Position numbers and translations under genes: made by a program
Shown here: positions 41,482 to 53,580 of the stretch, one piece after another
Layout of the letters: each line of letters begins with the position of its first letter
How positions within the stretch are numbered: the stretch's first letter is position 1
DNA from: Neorhizobium huautlense
GTDB lineage: Bacteria; Pseudomonadota; Alphaproteobacteria; Rhizobiales; Rhizobiaceae
Length of the DNA stretch: 64,000 nt
Direction of reading: 5' to 3'
NCBI RefSeq assembly: GCF_030811685.1
Contig: NZ_JAUSRF010000014.1
Span: forward strand, 1-64,000
Notes under the pieces: generated by a model
Databases searched by the model: none
Told to the model about the DNA's origin: nothing
What the model saw: only the letters and a program-made list of their open reading frames with translations

Positions 41482-44400
41482 ATGGATAAGAAGCGCAATC
41501 CGAAAAAAGACAAGCAGATCGACGCGGCGCGCCGCATCGCCACCAAGAATGCACTCGATCCGCATCTCCTCTTCAGCCGCGCCAGCAAGGACGACCTTGC
41601 GAACTATACGCCCGAAATGCTCGCTCTTTCCGCCGAACAGGCACGAAAGACTCTTGCAGACTGGAATCATAAAAACGCGCACGTACTGATCGAGGCAGTT
41701 CCCGGTATCGAGCCTGCAGGGAGCCCGGTTTCCGTACTGACGATCGTCGATCGCAACCAGCCTTTCCTCTATGATTCCATCATGGGCGAGGTAACGGGCA
41801 GCTATCGTGATCTGACACTCGCCGTTCACCCCATCCTGCATGTCGAAAACGGCAAGGAGCCGATCTTTCACCCGAGCGACGCGCCGGCAGATCCCGAACA
41901 CACAGTCAGTCTGATCCAGATCCACATGCCGTCGCTGACCGCGGAACAGGCGAGTGATCTGGAACAGCGCATCCGCAAGGTTCTCGAGCAGGTTCACCTG
42001 GCGATTGCGGACTGGCAGTCGATGCTTGGGCGCCTCGATACGGCGATCTCCGAACTCTCGGCCGTCTCTCGCAAAAAGACCGATCGCGACGAAGCACTGG
42101 CCTTCCTCGAATGGCTGCGCGACGACAATTTCACCTTCCTCGGCATGCGCGAATATACCTATTCGGGCAACGGTGCCGACGCCCGCTTCGAGCGCGCCAC
42201 GGAACGCGGCCTCGGCATTCTGTCCGATCCGGACGTCCTCGTTCTTCGTCAGGGCAAAAACGCCGTGATGACCACGCCGGAAATCCTCGAATTTCTTGAA
42301 GGACCGGATTTCCTCATCGTCACCAAGGCCAACGTCAAATCCGTTGTCCATCGCCGCGCCTATATGGATTATGTCGGCATCAAGCGCTTTGACGAATCCG
42401 GCAAAGTCATTGGCGAACTGCGTGTTGTCGGCCTGTTCACGGCAACGGCCTATACCCATTCCGTCAGCGAAATCCCGCTCATCCGCGCCAAAACCAAACG
42501 CATCAAGGAGCATTTCGGCTTCGATCGTCTGAGCCATTCCGGCCGCATGTTGAAGAACACGCTGGAATCCTATCCGCGTGACGACATGTTCCAGATTCAT
42601 CCCGAGGTTCTGATCAAATTCTGCGAACAGATCATGGAACTGGCGGAGCGCCCGCGCGTGCGTGTTCTGTCGCGTATCGACCAGTTCGACCGTTTCGTGT
42701 CGGTGATCGTTTATGTTCCACGTGAAAACTACAACTCTTACGTACGTGAAAAGGTAGGAGACTACCTTTCCACCATCTACGAAGGGCATGTTTCTGCCTA
42801 TTACCCCGCCTTCCCGGAGGGCGGGATCGCCCGCGTCCACTTCATCATCGGCAGAACCGGCGGCAAGACGCCGCGCATTCCGCAACAGAAGCTGGAAGCC
42901 ACCATTCGCGATATCGCGACCCCCTGGAGCGAACGATTTGCAGCCCTCGCCGGTCCGCATCAGCCCACACTCCATACGACCCAGGCCTATCAGGAGACCT
43001 TTACGCCGGAAGAGGTGTTTGGTGATCTGGCGGATATCAACGCCTGCGTCGGCGGCGAGCCCATCCGCATCGAATTCTACCGCAGCGGTGCCGATGACGA
43101 GACCACGCTTTCGCTGAAAATCTTCCATCAAGCCGGCCAGCTTTCACTGTCACGCCGCGTTCCGCTTCTGGAAAATCTCGGTTTTCAGGTCCTGAGCGAG
43201 CAGACGTTCGAACTGGAAGTGGAGGCCGAAGGTGGCCGCACGCTGGTCGTTCTTCACGATATGGAATTGCGGATCGATGGTAGCCACAGCATCGACTTCA
43301 CACGTCAGTCACAGCAGCTCGAAGAGGCATTTCTCGATGCCTATTTCGGCCTGATCGACAACGATAGCTTCAACAGGCTTGTTCTGCTTTGCAGCGTTAC
43401 CGCACGTGAAGTGACAGTGCTGCGTGCCTATGCCCGTTATCTGCGCCAGACCGGCATCGTTTATTCGCAGAACCACATCGCCGATACGCTGGCACGTTAC
43501 CCGGCCATCGCCGCCGATCTGCTGAAACTGTTCCATGACGGTTTTGACCCGGAACTGAGCGACAAGAAGCGGGATAAAAAGCTTTCCGAGCGCCACGCCG
43601 AGATCGAAACGGCATTGGCCGACGTGCCGAACCTCGACGACGACCGCACGCTTCGCCGTTTCGTCAACGTCATCGATTCGACGCTGCGCACCAACTATTT
43701 CCAGCGAGGCGAAGACGGAAAGCCGAATGCCATGCTGGCCTTCAAGCTTGACCCGAAACAGCTGGACAACCTGCCGGAGCCCCGTCCCTTCCGCGAAATG
43801 TTCGTCTACGGCACCGAGGTGGAAGGCGTTCACCTGCGTTTCGGCAAGGTCGCCCGTGGCGGTCTGCGCTGGTCGGATCGCGGCGAGGATTACCGCACCG
43901 AGGTTCTGGGCCTCGTGAAGGCGCAGCAGGTCAAGAATGCCGTCATCGTGCCGGTCGGCGCCAAAGGAGGCTTCTTCCCGAAGAAGCTGCCCGTCGGCGG
44001 CACACGTGACGAAATCTTCAATGCCGGTCGCGCAGCCTACATGACCTATATCCGCACGCTGCTGTCGATCACCGACAACATCATCGATGGCGAAGTGGTG
44101 GCACCGAAGAATACGGTGCGTGTCGATGACGACGACCCCTATTTCGTCGTTGCTGCCGACAAGGGTACCGCCACCTTCTCCGACACGGCCAACGGCCTTG
44201 CACAGGAAGCCGGTTTCTGGCTGGACGACGCTTTTGCCTCGGGCGGTTCGGCCGGTTACGACCATAAGAAGATGGGCATCACCGCCCGCGGCGCCTGGGA
44301 AACCGTCAAGCGACATTTCCGCGAGCAGGACATCGATATCCAGACCACGCCGTTCACCGTTGCCGGTGTCGGCGACATGTCGGGTGACGTGTTTGGCAAC

Positions 44401-46221
44401 GGCATGCTGCTGTCACGCGAAATCCGGCTGATCGCCGCCTTCGACCACCGCGACATCTTCATCGACCCGAACCCGGATACGGAAAAGAGTTTTGCCGAGC
44501 GTGAACGCATGTTCGCCCTGCCCCGCTCCAGCTGGCAGGATTATGATCGTTCCGTCCTCTCCAACGGCGCGATGATCATTTCGCGTTCGGAAAAATCGGT
44601 AAAGCTGACACCTGAAGCCGCTGCCGCGATCGATCTCGGAAAGACGACGGCGACACCGTTCGAAATCCTCACAGCCATCCTGAAAAGCCCAGTCGATCTT
44701 CTGTGGTTCGGTGGTATCGGCACCTATATCAAGGCAGCTTCCGAAACCGATGCCGAAGTCGGCGACCGCGCCAATGATCCGATCCGCGTAACGGCTGGCG
44801 AACTGCGCGCCAAGGTCATCGGCGAAGGTGCCAATCTGGGCGTCACCCAGAAGGGCCGTATCGCATATGCCCTGAATGGTGGCCGCTGCAACTCGGATGC
44901 GATCGACAACTCGGCGGGCGTCAATTCCTCCGACGTCGAGGTCAATATCAAGATCGCTCTCAGCCCTGCCATGAAGGAAGGCCGACTGCCGCGTGAGAAG
45001 CGCAACCGCCTGCTGACCTCGATGACGGAGGAAGTCGCCGCCCTCGTCTTGCGCAACAACTACCTGCAATCGCTGGCAATCTCGCTATCCGAGCGCAAGG
45101 GGGTTCGTGATCGCGAAGTGCTGTCGCGCCTGATGTCGGTTCTGGAATCCCGTGGTCAGCTGAACCGCAAGGTCGAAACCCTGCCGGATGATACGGCCAT
45201 GGCCGACCGTTACATTGCCGGCAAACCTTTGACCCGACCGGAAATCGGCGTGCTTCTTTCCTACGCGAAGATCGTTCTGTTTGACGACATTCTCGAAAGC
45301 GCGCTGCCGGACGATCCTTATATGGCAGGCACTTTGGCCGACTATTTCCCAGGCGGAATGAAGAAAGCCTATGCGGCGGACATCGCTGGTCACCGCCTGC
45401 ATCGTGAAATCGTTGCAACATTGCTTGCCAACGAAACGATCAATCGGGGTGGCCCCGGCTTTGTGCAGCAGATGGTCGATATTACAGGCTGCGCGCCGGC
45501 AGATGTCGTCAAGGCCGCTTTCCTCGCCCGCGAAAGCTTTGACCTGACCCAGATCTGGAAGGAAATCGACGCGCTCGACAATGTCCTTCCGGGCAGCACC
45601 CAGAACATGCTCTATGCGCGTGTCGAGGATATTTTTGCCGATGCGACCCGGTTGATCCTGCAGACCAAAACAGCCGATGGTCCGCTGGAAGCAGCCAGCC
45701 GCCGGTTGGCAACGGCGATCAAAGGCATGCGCACATCGCTGAAGGATTTGCCGGCCGATGCCGAACTGGAAGCAGCCGGGATTTCGGACGAGCTTTCGCA
45801 AAAACTGCGAGCGCTTCCGACTCTCGTGCTGGCACCGGAAATCATGGTTGTTGCCGAACGCACCGGCGAACCTCTTGCACGCGCGACGGAAGCATATTTC
45901 GCCGTCAGCGAAATTTTCCGTATCGGCCGTCTGTTGGATGCCGGCGAGCGGGTGGCGACCAGCGATCATTATGAAAGCCTGGCACTCACCCGCAGCCTTC
46001 AGCAGATCACCGTTGCCCGCCGGGACATCGTCATTGCCGCCTTGTCCGCACATGCAAAAGACAAGAAGCCGGTCGAGGCCTGGTATGCCGGCGATCGTCA
46101 GCGCGTCAACCGCATCAGCGGCGAACTGATCGCACTCAGCGACGGGGCGGATGTGACTTTGGCGAAGGTAACGGTGGCTGCCGGTCTGCTGGGCGATCTC
46201 GCCCACCGCAGCGCCAAGTAA
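41482..46221 (+). CDS. NAD-specific glutamate dehydrogenase, 180-kDa class
   Basis: Giant NAD-dependent glutamate dehydrogenase that turns glutamate to 2-oxoglutarate and ammonia in catabolism. ATG 41482 has GAGAGGA at a better distance than ATG 41476, and gives 1579 residues, as expected for the L-GDH180 class. The N-terminal half carries ACT-like regulatory domains; the catalytic part near residues 800-1100 contains R-F-G-K-V-A-R-G-G-L-R-W-S-D-R, V-G-A-K-G-G-F-F-P-K and G-V-G-D-M-S-G-D-V-F-G-N. Confidence 0.96.
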   Translation: MDKKRNPKKDKQIDAARRIATKNALDPHLLFSRASKDDLANYTPEMLALSAEQARKTLADWNHKNAHVLIEAVPGIEPAGSPVSVLTIVDRNQPFLYDSIMGEVTGSYRDLTLAVHPILHVENGKEPIFHPSDAPADPEHTVSLIQIHMPSLTAEQASDLEQRIRKVLEQVHLAIADWQSMLGRLDTAISELSAVSRKKTDRDEALAFLEWLRDDNFTFLGMREYTYSGNGADARFERATERGLGILSDPDVLVLRQGKNAVMTTPEILEFLEGPDFLIVTKANVKSVVHRRAYMDYVGIKRFDESGKVIGELRVVGLFTATAYTHSVSEIPLIRAKTKRIKEHFGFDRLSHSGRMLKNTLESYPRDDMFQIHPEVLIKFCEQIMELAERPRVRVLSRIDQFDRFVSVIVYVPRENYNSYVREKVGDYLSTIYEGHVSAYYPAFPEGGIARVHFIIGRTGGKTPRIPQQKLEATIRDIATPWSERFAALAGPHQPTLHTTQAYQETFTPEEVFGDLADINACVGGEPIRIEFYRSGADDETTLSLKIFHQAGQLSLSRRVPLLENLGFQVLSEQTFELEVEAEGGRTLVVLHDMELRIDGSHSIDFTRQSQQLEEAFLDAYFGLIDNDSFNRLVLLCSVTAREVTVLRAYARYLRQTGIVYSQNHIADTLARYPAIAADLLKLFHDGFDPELSDKKRDKKLSERHAEIETALADVPNLDDDRTLRRFVNVIDSTLRTNYFQRGEDGKPNAMLAFKLDPKQLDNLPEPRPFREMFVYGTEVEGVHLRFGKVARGGLRWSDRGEDYRTEVLGLVKAQQVKNAVIVPVGAKGGFFPKKLPVGGTRDEIFNAGRAAYMTYIRTLLSITDNIIDGEVVAPKNTVRVDDDDPYFVVAADKGTATFSDTANGLAQEAGFWLDDAFASGGSAGYDHKKMGITARGAWETVKRHFREQDIDIQTTPFTVAGVGDMSGDVFGNGMLLSREIRLIAAFDHRDIFIDPNPDTEKSFAERERMFALPRSSWQDYDRSVLSNGAMIISRSEKSVKLTPEAAAAIDLGKTTATPFEILTAILKSPVDLLWFGGIGTYIKAASETDAEVGDRANDPIRVTAGELRAKVIGEGANLGVTQKGRIAYALNGGRCNSDAIDNSAGVNSSDVEVNIKIALSPAMKEGRLPREKRNRLLTSMTEEVAALVLRNNYLQSLAISLSERKGVRDREVLSRLMSVLESRGQLNRKVETLPDDTAMADRYIAGKPLTRPEIGVLLSYAKIVLFDDILESALPDDPYMAGTLADYFPGGMKKAYAADIAGHRLHREIVATLLANETINRGGPGFVQQMVDITGCAPADVVKAAFLARESFDLTQIWKEIDALDNVLPGSTQNMLYARVEDIFADATRLILQTKTADGPLEAASRRLATAIKGMRTSLKDLPADAELEAAGISDELSQKLRALPTLVLAPEIMVVAERTGEPLARATEAYFAVSEIFRIGRLLDAGERVATSDHYESLALTRSLQQITVARRDIVIAALSAHAKDKKPVEAWYAGDRQRVNRISGELIALSDGADVTLAKVTVAAGLLGDLAHRSAK

Positions 46222-46239
46222 TCACTGATGTAATCACCC

Positions 46240-47652
46240 ATGGAGAGCGGCCCGATGTCGACCGACCACCCTGCCCCGGATCCGAGAACATCACGTCTTG
46301 GCATCTGGGGCTGGATGTTGTTCGACTGGGCCGCCCAGCCCTTCTTCACGGTCGTCACGACCTTTATCTTCGGGCCCTATTTCGTGGCCCGAATGACCGA
46401 GGATCCGGTCGCAGCTCAGGCCGCCTGGAGCAATATGGCGACGGTCTCATCGCTGCTGATCGCCATTCTATCGCCGATTCTCGGCTCGATCGCCGATGAA
46501 TCCGGCTCACGAAAACCTTGGATCGCGTTTTTTGCGGTCATCAAGATCATCAGCCTTGCCATGTTGTGGTTTTCGGCTCCCGGTTCACCCATCATCTGGC
46601 CGCTGCTGTTCATGGTTCTGGCGTCGCTTGCGGCAGAGTTTTCGATCGTCTTCAACGACTCCATGATGCCGAGACTGGTGAGCGAAAAGGAAGTTGGGCG
46701 CATTTCCAACATTGCCTGGGGGCTGGGTTATCTCGGCGGCATGCTGGTGCTGATCCTCGTGGTTGCGCTGCTGGCAGGCGATCCGCAATCCGGACGCACT
46801 ATCATCGGAACCACACCGTTATTCGGCCTCGACCCGGCAACGGGTGAAGACGCGCGCGTCACTGGCCCACTTTCCGCAATTTGGTATCTTGTGTTTATCC
46901 TGCCGATGTTCCTGTTCACCCCGGACGCAGCAAAGGGCCTGCCACTGCGGCAAGCCATAGCCTCGGGCCTGGGTCAATTGCGCGGCACAATCGATGAACT
47001 GAAACATCGTCCGCATCTTTTGCGCTTCCTGATAGCGCGAATGCTCTATCAGGACGGCGTCAACGGCCTGCTGATCCTCGGCGGCGCTTTTGCTGCCGGC
47101 ATGTTCGGCTGGGCGACCATCGAGATCGGCATCTATGGCATTATCCTGAACGTGGTTGCAGTGTTCAGCTGTATTGCAGCAGGTTGGGTAGACCGCGCGA
47201 TAGGCTCGAAAACAGTGGTCATCATCAGCCTCACGCTGCTGTTGACTGCAACGGTCGGCATCATCTCGACCAGCCCAGGCAATGTGTTTTTCGGCCTGCT
47301 GTCCCTATCGACGGAAGATAGTGGTGGCCTGTTCGGCACGGCTGCGGAAAAGGCCTATATTCTTTTCGGCATGCTAATCGGTATCGCCTTCGGCCCGGTG
47401 CAGGCGTCGTCGCGGTCCTATATGGCGCGTAGTGTCAGCCTATCGGAAGCGGGCCGTTATTTCGGCATTTATGCCCTATCTGGCAGGGCGACGAGCTTTC
47501 TCGCCACCCTGTTTTTCTCCATCGCCACCTATGCCACGGGCTCGGCCCATATCGGCATGGCGACACTGATCATCTTTCTCTCGGTAGGCCTCGTGCTTTT
47601 GATCACCACACCCGAGCCGACAACGAGGCCGGAAGAGCTTCCGGCCCCGTAA
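46240..47652 (+). CDS. MFS transporter (UMF1/Atg22-like family)
   Basis: A 470-residue membrane protein with about 12 hydrophobic segments. The start [14 protein letters not shown] and [14 protein letters not shown] match the UMF1/Atg22-like group of major facilitators. The likely start is ATG 46240 or 46255. Substrate unknown. Nineteen bases after the glutamate dehydrogenase gene; convergent with purH with a nine-base gap. Confidence 0.9.
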   Translation: MESGPMSTDHPAPDPRTSRLGIWGWMLFDWAAQPFFTVVTTFIFGPYFVARMTEDPVAAQAAWSNMATVSSLLIAILSPILGSIADESGSRKPWIAFFAVIKIISLAMLWFSAPGSPIIWPLLFMVLASLAAEFSIVFNDSMMPRLVSEKEVGRISNIAWGLGYLGGMLVLILVVALLAGDPQSGRTIIGTTPLFGLDPATGEDARVTGPLSAIWYLVFILPMFLFTPDAAKGLPLRQAIASGLGQLRGTIDELKHRPHLLRFLIARMLYQDGVNGLLILGGAFAAGMFGWATIEIGIYGIILNVVAVFSCIAAGWVDRAIGSKTVVIISLTLLLTATVGIISTSPGNVFFGLLSLSTEDSGGLFGTAAEKAYILFGMLIGIAFGPVQASSRSYMARSVSLSEAGRYFGIYALSGRATSFLATLFFSIATYATGSAHIGMATLIIFLSVGLVLLITTPEPTTRPEELPAP

Positions 47653-47661
47653 ATCCCAAAA

Positions 47662-49278
47662 TCAGTGGCGGAAGTGGCGCATGCCGGTGAAGACCATTGC
47701 AACGCCGTGTTCATCGGCAGCTGCAATCACCTCGGCATCACGCATCGAACCACCCGGCTGGATGACCGCCGTTGCGCCTGCGGAAATGGCCGAAAGCAGG
47801 CCATCCGCAAACGGGAAGAAAGCTTCCGAGGCAACAGCCGAACCCTTGGTCATCGGCTCGGCCCAGCCCATGGTCTTGGCGGCTTCTTCAGCCTTGAGGC
47901 CGGCGATACGCGCGGAATCGATGCGGCTCATCTGGCCGGCGCCGATGCCGGCTGTCTGGCCTTCCTTGGCGTAAACGATGGCGTTCGACTTGACGTGCTT
48001 GGCAACCTTGTAGGCGAATTTCAGGTCTTCCAGCTCGGTCGGCGTCGGCGCGCGCTTGGTGACGACACGCAGATCGAGATCCTCGATCATGCCGTTATCG
48101 CGTGTCTGGACCAGCAAACCACCGGCAACGGTCTTCGCCGTAATGCCGCGCGAACGCGGGTCAGGCAGGCCGCCGGTCACCAGAAGGCGAAGGTTCGGCT
48201 TCTTGGCGATGATCGCCTTGGCCTCTTCCGACACTTCCGGCGCGATGATGACCTCGGTGAACAGTTTGACGATTTCTTCCGCGGTCTCGCTATCCAGCAA
48301 CTGGTTGAGCGCAATGATGCCGCCAAAGGCAGATGTGCTGTCGCAGGCAAGCGCCCGCAGATAGGCATCCTTCAGTGTCGGACCGGTGGCAACGCCGCAG
48401 GGGTTTGCGTGCTTGATGATCGCACAGGCCGGCCCCTTGTCGGCCGTGAACTCACCGATCAGCTCGAAAGCACCGTCGGTATCGTTGATGTTGTTGTAGG
48501 AAAGCTGCTTTCCCTGCAGAAGCGTCGCCGTGGCAACGCCCGGGCGGTTTTCACCAGTGACGTAGAAGCCTGCGCTCTGGTGCGGGTTTTCGCCATAACG
48601 CATCTCTTCCTTCAGCACGCCGCCGATGGTGCGGTAACGCGGGATTTCGATATCGAGCGCTTCGGCAAACCAGTTGGAAATGGCCGTGTCATAGGCCGCC
48701 GTGCGGGCATAGGCCTTTGCCGCCAGTTTCTGGCGGAATGCATAGACTGTGTGGCCATCATTGCTGCCAAGCGCCTCGATCAGCGCCGGATAATCGGATG
48801 GATCGGTGACGATCGTAACATAGGCATGGTTCTTGGCGGAGGCGCGGATCATGGCCGGACCGCCGATATCGATGTTTTCAACCGTCGTCGGATAATCGCC
48901 GCCGGCCGCACGCACTTCCTCGAAAGGATAGAGGTTGATGACGCTGAGATCGATACCTGTGATGCCGTGTTCCTTCATGGCAGCGACATGATCTTCGTCG
49001 TCACGGATGGCAAGAAGACCGCCATGAACGCCCGGATGCAGCGTCTTGACGCGGCCATCCATGATTTCCGGAAAACCGGTCACTTCCGAAACATCGGTGA
49101 CATCTAGGCCGGCAGCGGCGATTGCCTTGTGGGTGCCGCCGGTCGACAGAAGGCGAACCCCCTGCTCCGCCAGCGCCTTGGCGAGCTCGATGATGCCGGT
49201 CTTGTCCGACACCGACAAAAGCGCGGTACGAATTTTCACCTTGTCGGGAGCGGGGATTTTTTTGGACACGACGGCCAT
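47662..49278 (-). CDS. purH: Bifunctional AICAR transformylase/IMP cyclohydrolase
   Basis: Last two steps of IMP synthesis. ATG 49278 gives 538 residues, normal for the family; the open frame upstream to 49341 is not family-like. The cyclohydrolase domain has S-V-S-D-K-T-G and S-T-G-G-T; the transformylase domain has [15 protein letters not shown] and [11 protein letters not shown]. It follows the heparinase gene in the htpX-rsmB-purH string. Confidence 0.97.
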   Translation of the reverse strand: MAVVSKKIPAPDKVKIRTALLSVSDKTGIIELAKALAEQGVRLLSTGGTHKAIAAAGLDVTDVSEVTGFPEIMDGRVKTLHPGVHGGLLAIRDDEDHVAAMKEHGITGIDLSVINLYPFEEVRAAGGDYPTTVENIDIGGPAMIRASAKNHAYVTIVTDPSDYPALIEALGSNDGHTVYAFRQKLAAKAYARTAAYDTAISNWFAEALDIEIPRYRTIGGVLKEEMRYGENPHQSAGFYVTGENRPGVATATLLQGKQLSYNNINDTDGAFELIGEFTADKGPACAIIKHANPCGVATGPTLKDAYLRALACDSTSAFGGIIALNQLLDSETAEEIVKLFTEVIIAPEVSEEAKAIIAKKPNLRLLVTGGLPDPRSRGITAKTVAGGLLVQTRDNGMIEDLDLRVVTKRAPTPTELEDLKFAYKVAKHVKSNAIVYAKEGQTAGIGAGQMSRIDSARIAGLKAEEAAKTMGWAEPMTKGSAVASEAFFPFADGLLSAISAGATAVIQPGGSMRDAEVIAAADEHGVAMVFTGMRHFRH

Positions 49279-49365
49279 CGGGCTTCTCCATCTGGTCGCG
49301 CCCGCAGACGATCGGGCGCCCTCAAGGCGTCGCGTTAGCACAGGTTTGACGGATAAGAAACCGCA

Positions 49366-51054
49366 CTATTCCGATCGTTTCAGCATCCAGCGGATTTCGT
49401 TGACCATCGGCAGGGTGAAGGTGATCGTCAACTGCTCCGTCTCGCGCACGCCGGAGACATCCGCAAAGAAGATATCCTCCTCGATTTCCACCTCGAGCCC
49501 CGGCGCCGTGAACAGCCAGGCTTCACCATCCGGCGCATCCATCAATATCGTCTCCGCATCGATGCGTGAGAGGGAAATCGCCGGGTGAATATGAAAGCGG
49601 GCAACGGCAACAAGCTCCTTCTTGCCACCGCGCGCAGCGCCTTCCGGGATGATGAACTTGTCATGACCCTTGATCTTGGTGCCTTTGACATTCATGCCGA
49701 TTTCACGGGCATGCAGGTAACCGAACGCTGCCAGATAACCGTCATGCGTGGCGCTCAGCCAGTCATTGCCCTGCGCATCCTCGGAGCGCTCGCAATGAAC
49801 AACGTTAAACGGTTCCATGACCGCAAGGCCCAACGGTGATTTCGCCAGCCTGGACGAAGAGGTTTCGCTTAAGGTCACGGTCGAATGAGCAGCGGTCGCC
49901 CGTGCCAGCGTGCGATAACTGCGGCCGGCAAATTTCGGCATGCCGGCATTGATGATATAACGATGCCGACCGGCCGACATTTCGAAGGCAAGGCAACCCG
50001 CATGCGCAGAATGGGCCGCCTGTGCGGACTGCGGCGCACCTGCATCGGTAATCACCGTCGTCTCACCTGCCGCCAGCCGGTGGTAATGGATATGCGGCAG
50101 GGCCTTGAACGGTTTTCCCGACGTCTCGTCATAGCGAAGCACCGACAGAAGCTCGGTGGCAGGAGTTGCACTCGCCCCGTTGAACAGGGCAAGATCGCCG
50201 TCCTGATGCCGGAAGAAGCGCAAGGCCGGATACATGCGGTCAATCGTCGGGATCAGCTTTTGCGGCACGTCATGCCCCAGATTGATATAGGTCTGGCGCA
50301 GCGGCAGAAGATCAAGCAACAGATCGAGCACAAGCCGCGGATTGCGCGAGGCGTGGCCGCCGTCCGACAGGATCTGGCGCTCAAGCTCGCGGTCGAGTTT
50401 CAGGCCTTGCCGGCGCACGGCTGCAGGGGAACTCGGCATGGCAATCGCTGCCATGGAGAGCGCGATCTGCAACCGCAGCCGGGTTTCCGTCTCCGGCAGA
50501 TAATCAGCGATCTTGCGCAGATATTTTGCCTGATAGGCAAGGCTTTTCATGAAGCGCCGGTAAAAGACGCTGTCGCCCCCCTGCAGTACCACGGTGGAAT
50601 GGGACAGCCAGGCAATCAGCCGCTCGGCCGTCACATGCGGCTCCCAGGCTATGCCCGAAATCCGCTTGCCATGCAGAGCGATCCAGTTGGCGGTAATGGA
50701 TCGGGCGTTGGCGCAGGCCTCGTCTGTTTTTTCTGTGCGGATATGGCGCAACCAGGAAAAGGAATGCAGCCGCTCGGCAAAACCGCGTGACGGCAGTTGC
50801 AGAGTAAACGGTGACTCACCATCCGTGACCAGAACCCTTCCAGCCAGCGGAAAACGGCCTTCCAGAATTTCCTCGGCAATATAGGGATCGGTTGCGCGCA
50901 GATCGGTCGGCGCCACGATCAGGCGATCCGGCACTCGCAAAGTCGGCCGCGTCAATGGCATACGCAAGGCCAGCCACGCCAGGCAAAACCTGTAGCGAGC
51001 CTGCTGCAGGCCGATGGAAAACGCTCCCCGGCGATCTGCTACGCGACTTGACAA
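49366..51054 (-). CDS. Heparinase II/III family protein
   Basis: A 562-residue protein whose N-terminal helical part (to about 310) and C-terminal beta domain match heparinase II/III-like polysaccharide lyases found next to purH and rsmB in Rhizobiales. Seen are the F-S-W-L-R-H-I segment, N-G-A-S, H-A-G-C-L-A-F-E-M-S and A-H-S-T-V-T-L. Substrate is unknown; it may act on cell envelope glycans. Genomic position between rsmB and purH is typical of the group. Confidence 0.88.
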   Translation of the reverse strand: MSSRVADRRGAFSIGLQQARYRFCLAWLALRMPLTRPTLRVPDRLIVAPTDLRATDPYIAEEILEGRFPLAGRVLVTDGESPFTLQLPSRGFAERLHSFSWLRHIRTEKTDEACANARSITANWIALHGKRISGIAWEPHVTAERLIAWLSHSTVVLQGGDSVFYRRFMKSLAYQAKYLRKIADYLPETETRLRLQIALSMAAIAMPSSPAAVRRQGLKLDRELERQILSDGGHASRNPRLVLDLLLDLLPLRQTYINLGHDVPQKLIPTIDRMYPALRFFRHQDGDLALFNGASATPATELLSVLRYDETSGKPFKALPHIHYHRLAAGETTVITDAGAPQSAQAAHSAHAGCLAFEMSAGRHRYIINAGMPKFAGRSYRTLARATAAHSTVTLSETSSSRLAKSPLGLAVMEPFNVVHCERSEDAQGNDWLSATHDGYLAAFGYLHAREIGMNVKGTKIKGHDKFIIPEGAARGGKKELVAVARFHIHPAISLSRIDAETILMDAPDGEAWLFTAPGLEVEIEEDIFFADVSGVRETEQLTITFTLPMVNEIRWMLKRSE

Positions 51055-51151
51055 TCAAAAACTCCCACGAGCATGACCCGCCTACCGCTACCCGGCGACG
51101 CAATCATCCTCCAAACCTAAAAAACTATTGTCTTTTATAGTGAAGAAATTG

Positions 51152-52537
51152 TTAGCGAGGGGAAAGCACGGCGGCGAAGAAGCCGTCCATGCCACCTGCA
51201 AAACCGTCCACCGGCGGCAACATGGCCGGAGTGGTACGGAATTCCCCAAGCGGGGTGATCGCTTTTTCCAGCCCCGGCCATGCCGCTGGATCAACCGGCA
51301 CGCGGACCAGGTTCGGATTATCCGCCAGAACCTTGGCAATGACGGTTTCACCTTCAAGCGGATCAAGCGAGCAGTTCGAGAACACCACCAGACCGCCCGG
51401 CTTTACCAGGGTGATCGCATGGCGAAGCATGCGCTCCTGCAGAACGGCCAGCTTGCCGATATCCTCCGGCCCCTTTGTCCAGAATACATCGGGATGCCGG
51501 CGGGTCGTGCCGGTGGACGAGCAGGGGGCATCAAGCAGGACACCGTCCAGCAGTTCATCCGGTTTGAAATCGAAGAGATCGGCCTGACGCACCTCGACAG
51601 ACAGTTTTAGGCGATCGAGGTTTTCCTGCAGCCGGCGCGCACGATTGGCGGATTGCTCGATCGCGATCACATCTGCGCCCGCCACCGCAAGCTGCGCCGT
51701 CTTGCCGCCGGGGGCAGCGCAGAGATCGGCAACACGCTTGCCCTTCAGATCGCCAAACAGTTTGGCGGGAATGGCGGCAGCAGCATCCTGTACCCACCAG
51801 ACACCGTCCTCGTATCCTTCGAGCCCCGAGACAGCACCATCGAAGGCCGGAAGACGGACGCTGGCAGTCGGCAATACGCGACCATGCAGCGTGTTCGCCC
51901 AGGCTTCGGGATCGGTCTTGACTGTGAGATCGATCGCCGGCGGCCAGAGCTGTGCTTCGGCGATGCGCATGGCATCGTCTGCGCCATAGGCTTTCACAAG
52001 GCGAGCGTGGAACCAAGCGGGCACCGGCGAGATTTCGGATGTTTTGGAAAGGATATCATCTTTTTCCCGCACCATTCGACGCAGCACCGCATTCACCAGC
52101 TTGGCAAAGCGGCGATTGCGCGGATCGCGATTAGCCTGTTCGACGGCGAGATCAACGACTGCATGAGCCGGCACATCCAGATGAAGGATTTGCGCTCCGG
52201 CGACGATCAGGACGTGGTGAAGAGCCCGCGCGCCCTCGGGAAGTGGCGTATCGATCAGCGAACCGATGGCAGCTTCGAGGCGCAGAAGATGACGCAGCGC
52301 CGTCGTCAGGATAGCACGCGTCAGCGCCCGGTCGGCATCGTTCAGCGCCTTGTAGGCTGCATTGCCCTGATTGAGATCGAGCATGCCGTCGAGAGAAATC
52401 TTGCGATCGATCACCGCGCCCAAAAGCTTGGCGGCGGTCATGCGCACTTCCAGGCCCGGCTTGTCGGACTGGACCGGGCGAGGGGGCCGCTTGCCGTTGG
52501 ATGATTTCGAAGATTTCTTGTTATTGCTGTCGTTCAA
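51152..52537 (-). CDS. rsmB: 16S rRNA (cytosine-C5)-methyltransferase, RsmB/NOP family
   Basis: SAM-dependent m5C methyltransferase for 16S rRNA. The 461-residue protein has the N-terminal NusB-like RNA-binding domain (to about 170) and a C-terminal Rossmann domain with [10 protein letters not shown]. Two catalytic cysteines are seen in [10 protein letters not shown] and F-S-N-C-S-L. Its start overlaps the htpX stop by four bases. Confidence 0.92.
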   Translation of the reverse strand: MNDSNNKKSSKSSNGKRPPRPVQSDKPGLEVRMTAAKLLGAVIDRKISLDGMLDLNQGNAAYKALNDADRALTRAILTTALRHLLRLEAAIGSLIDTPLPEGARALHHVLIVAGAQILHLDVPAHAVVDLAVEQANRDPRNRRFAKLVNAVLRRMVREKDDILSKTSEISPVPAWFHARLVKAYGADDAMRIAEAQLWPPAIDLTVKTDPEAWANTLHGRVLPTASVRLPAFDGAVSGLEGYEDGVWWVQDAAAAIPAKLFGDLKGKRVADLCAAPGGKTAQLAVAGADVIAIEQSANRARRLQENLDRLKLSVEVRQADLFDFKPDELLDGVLLDAPCSSTGTTRRHPDVFWTKGPEDIGKLAVLQERMLRHAITLVKPGGLVVFSNCSLDPLEGETVIAKVLADNPNLVRVPVDPAAWPGLEKAITPLGEFRTTPAMLPPVDGFAGGMDGFFAAVLSPR

Positions 52538-53499
52538 GACCAGGGACCTTTACGCGGTTCGTCAGAGCCGCGGCCCCAGCCGGTATTGGGTACGGAACGT
52601 GCGGCGCGCTGCGGTCTAGCAGCCTGAAAGCCGCCCGTCGAGGCAGTAGGAGCATAGGAGGATGCCATTTCCTGCAGGGCAGCGATGCGGTTCTCGGTAT
52701 TCGGGTGGGTGGAGAACAGATTGTCCATGCGTTCACCCGACAGCGGATTGATGATGAACATGTGCGCAGTGGCCGGATTACGCTCGGCATCATAATTCGG
52801 AATGGCGTGCGCCGCACCGGAGATTTTGGCAAGCGCGGAGGCAAGCCACATCGGATTGCCGCAGATTTCCGCACCGCGACGATCTGCGGAGTATTCGCGC
52901 GTGCGGCTGACGGCCATCTGTACGATCATCGCCGCGAAAGGCGCAACGACCATAGCCACGATCGTGCCAATCACACCCAGCGGATTGTTGGAACGATTGC
53001 CACTGAAGAACATGCCAAAATTGGCAAGCATGGAAATGGCACCGGCAAATGTCGCTGTGATCGTCATGATCAGCGTGTCACGATTCTGGATATGTGCAAG
53101 TTCGTGCGCCATCACGCCTGCCACTTCCTCCGGCGTCAAACGCTCCAGTAGGCCGGTGGAAGCGGCCACGGCCGAATTTTCCGGATTACGACCGGTGGCA
53201 AACGCATTCGGCTGCGGATTGTCGTAGACATAGACACGCGGCATCGGCAGGCCGGCACTCGCCGACAGATCACGGATCATGTGAAACAGTTCGGGCGCAT
53301 TGCGCTCGTCAACTTCCTGCGCATGATAGGCAGAAAGGACCATCCTATCGGAATTCCAATAGGAAAACAGGTTCATGCCGGCGGCTATCACCAGCGCGAT
53401 CATCATGCCGCCCTTGCCGCCGATCAGGAGGCCAATCCCCATGAAAAGGGCCGTCATGAAGGCCAGAAGCATGGCGGTGCGCATCATATTCATCGTCAT
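52534..53499 (-). CDS. htpX: Membrane zinc protease HtpX
   Basis: M48 metallopeptidase in the inner membrane for quality control of membrane proteins. The 321-residue protein has two N-terminal membrane segments, the zinc motif H132-E133-L-A-H136, and two further hydrophobic stretches at about 145-200. The Glu ligand lies in E-Y-S-A-D-R-R-G. Candidate starts at 53499 and 53493 differ by two residues. A Gly/Arg-rich tail is present. Confidence 0.95.
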   Translation of the reverse strand: MTMNMMRTAMLLAFMTALFMGIGLLIGGKGGMMIALVIAAGMNLFSYWNSDRMVLSAYHAQEVDERNAPELFHMIRDLSASAGLPMPRVYVYDNPQPNAFATGRNPENSAVAASTGLLERLTPEEVAGVMAHELAHIQNRDTLIMTITATFAGAISMLANFGMFFSGNRSNNPLGVIGTIVAMVVAPFAAMIVQMAVSRTREYSADRRGAEICGNPMWLASALAKISGAAHAIPNYDAERNPATAHMFIINPLSGERMDNLFSTHPNTENRIAALQEMASSYAPTASTGGFQAARPQRAARSVPNTGWGRGSDEPRKGPWS

Positions 53500-53580
53500 C
53501 TCTCCCGTAACCGGTGAACCGAAGGGTTTTCCATTTTCCTGGAACGGCCTATGATGTGGTGAATTCAGCCTGATTTTTCA

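Noticed and set aside
41350..43131. Minus-strand open frame of 593 codons
   Set aside because: Antisense to the NAD-glutamate dehydrogenase and without domain signals.
47665..49107. Plus-strand open frame of 480 codons
   Set aside because: Antisense to purH; composition typical of a shadow frame.
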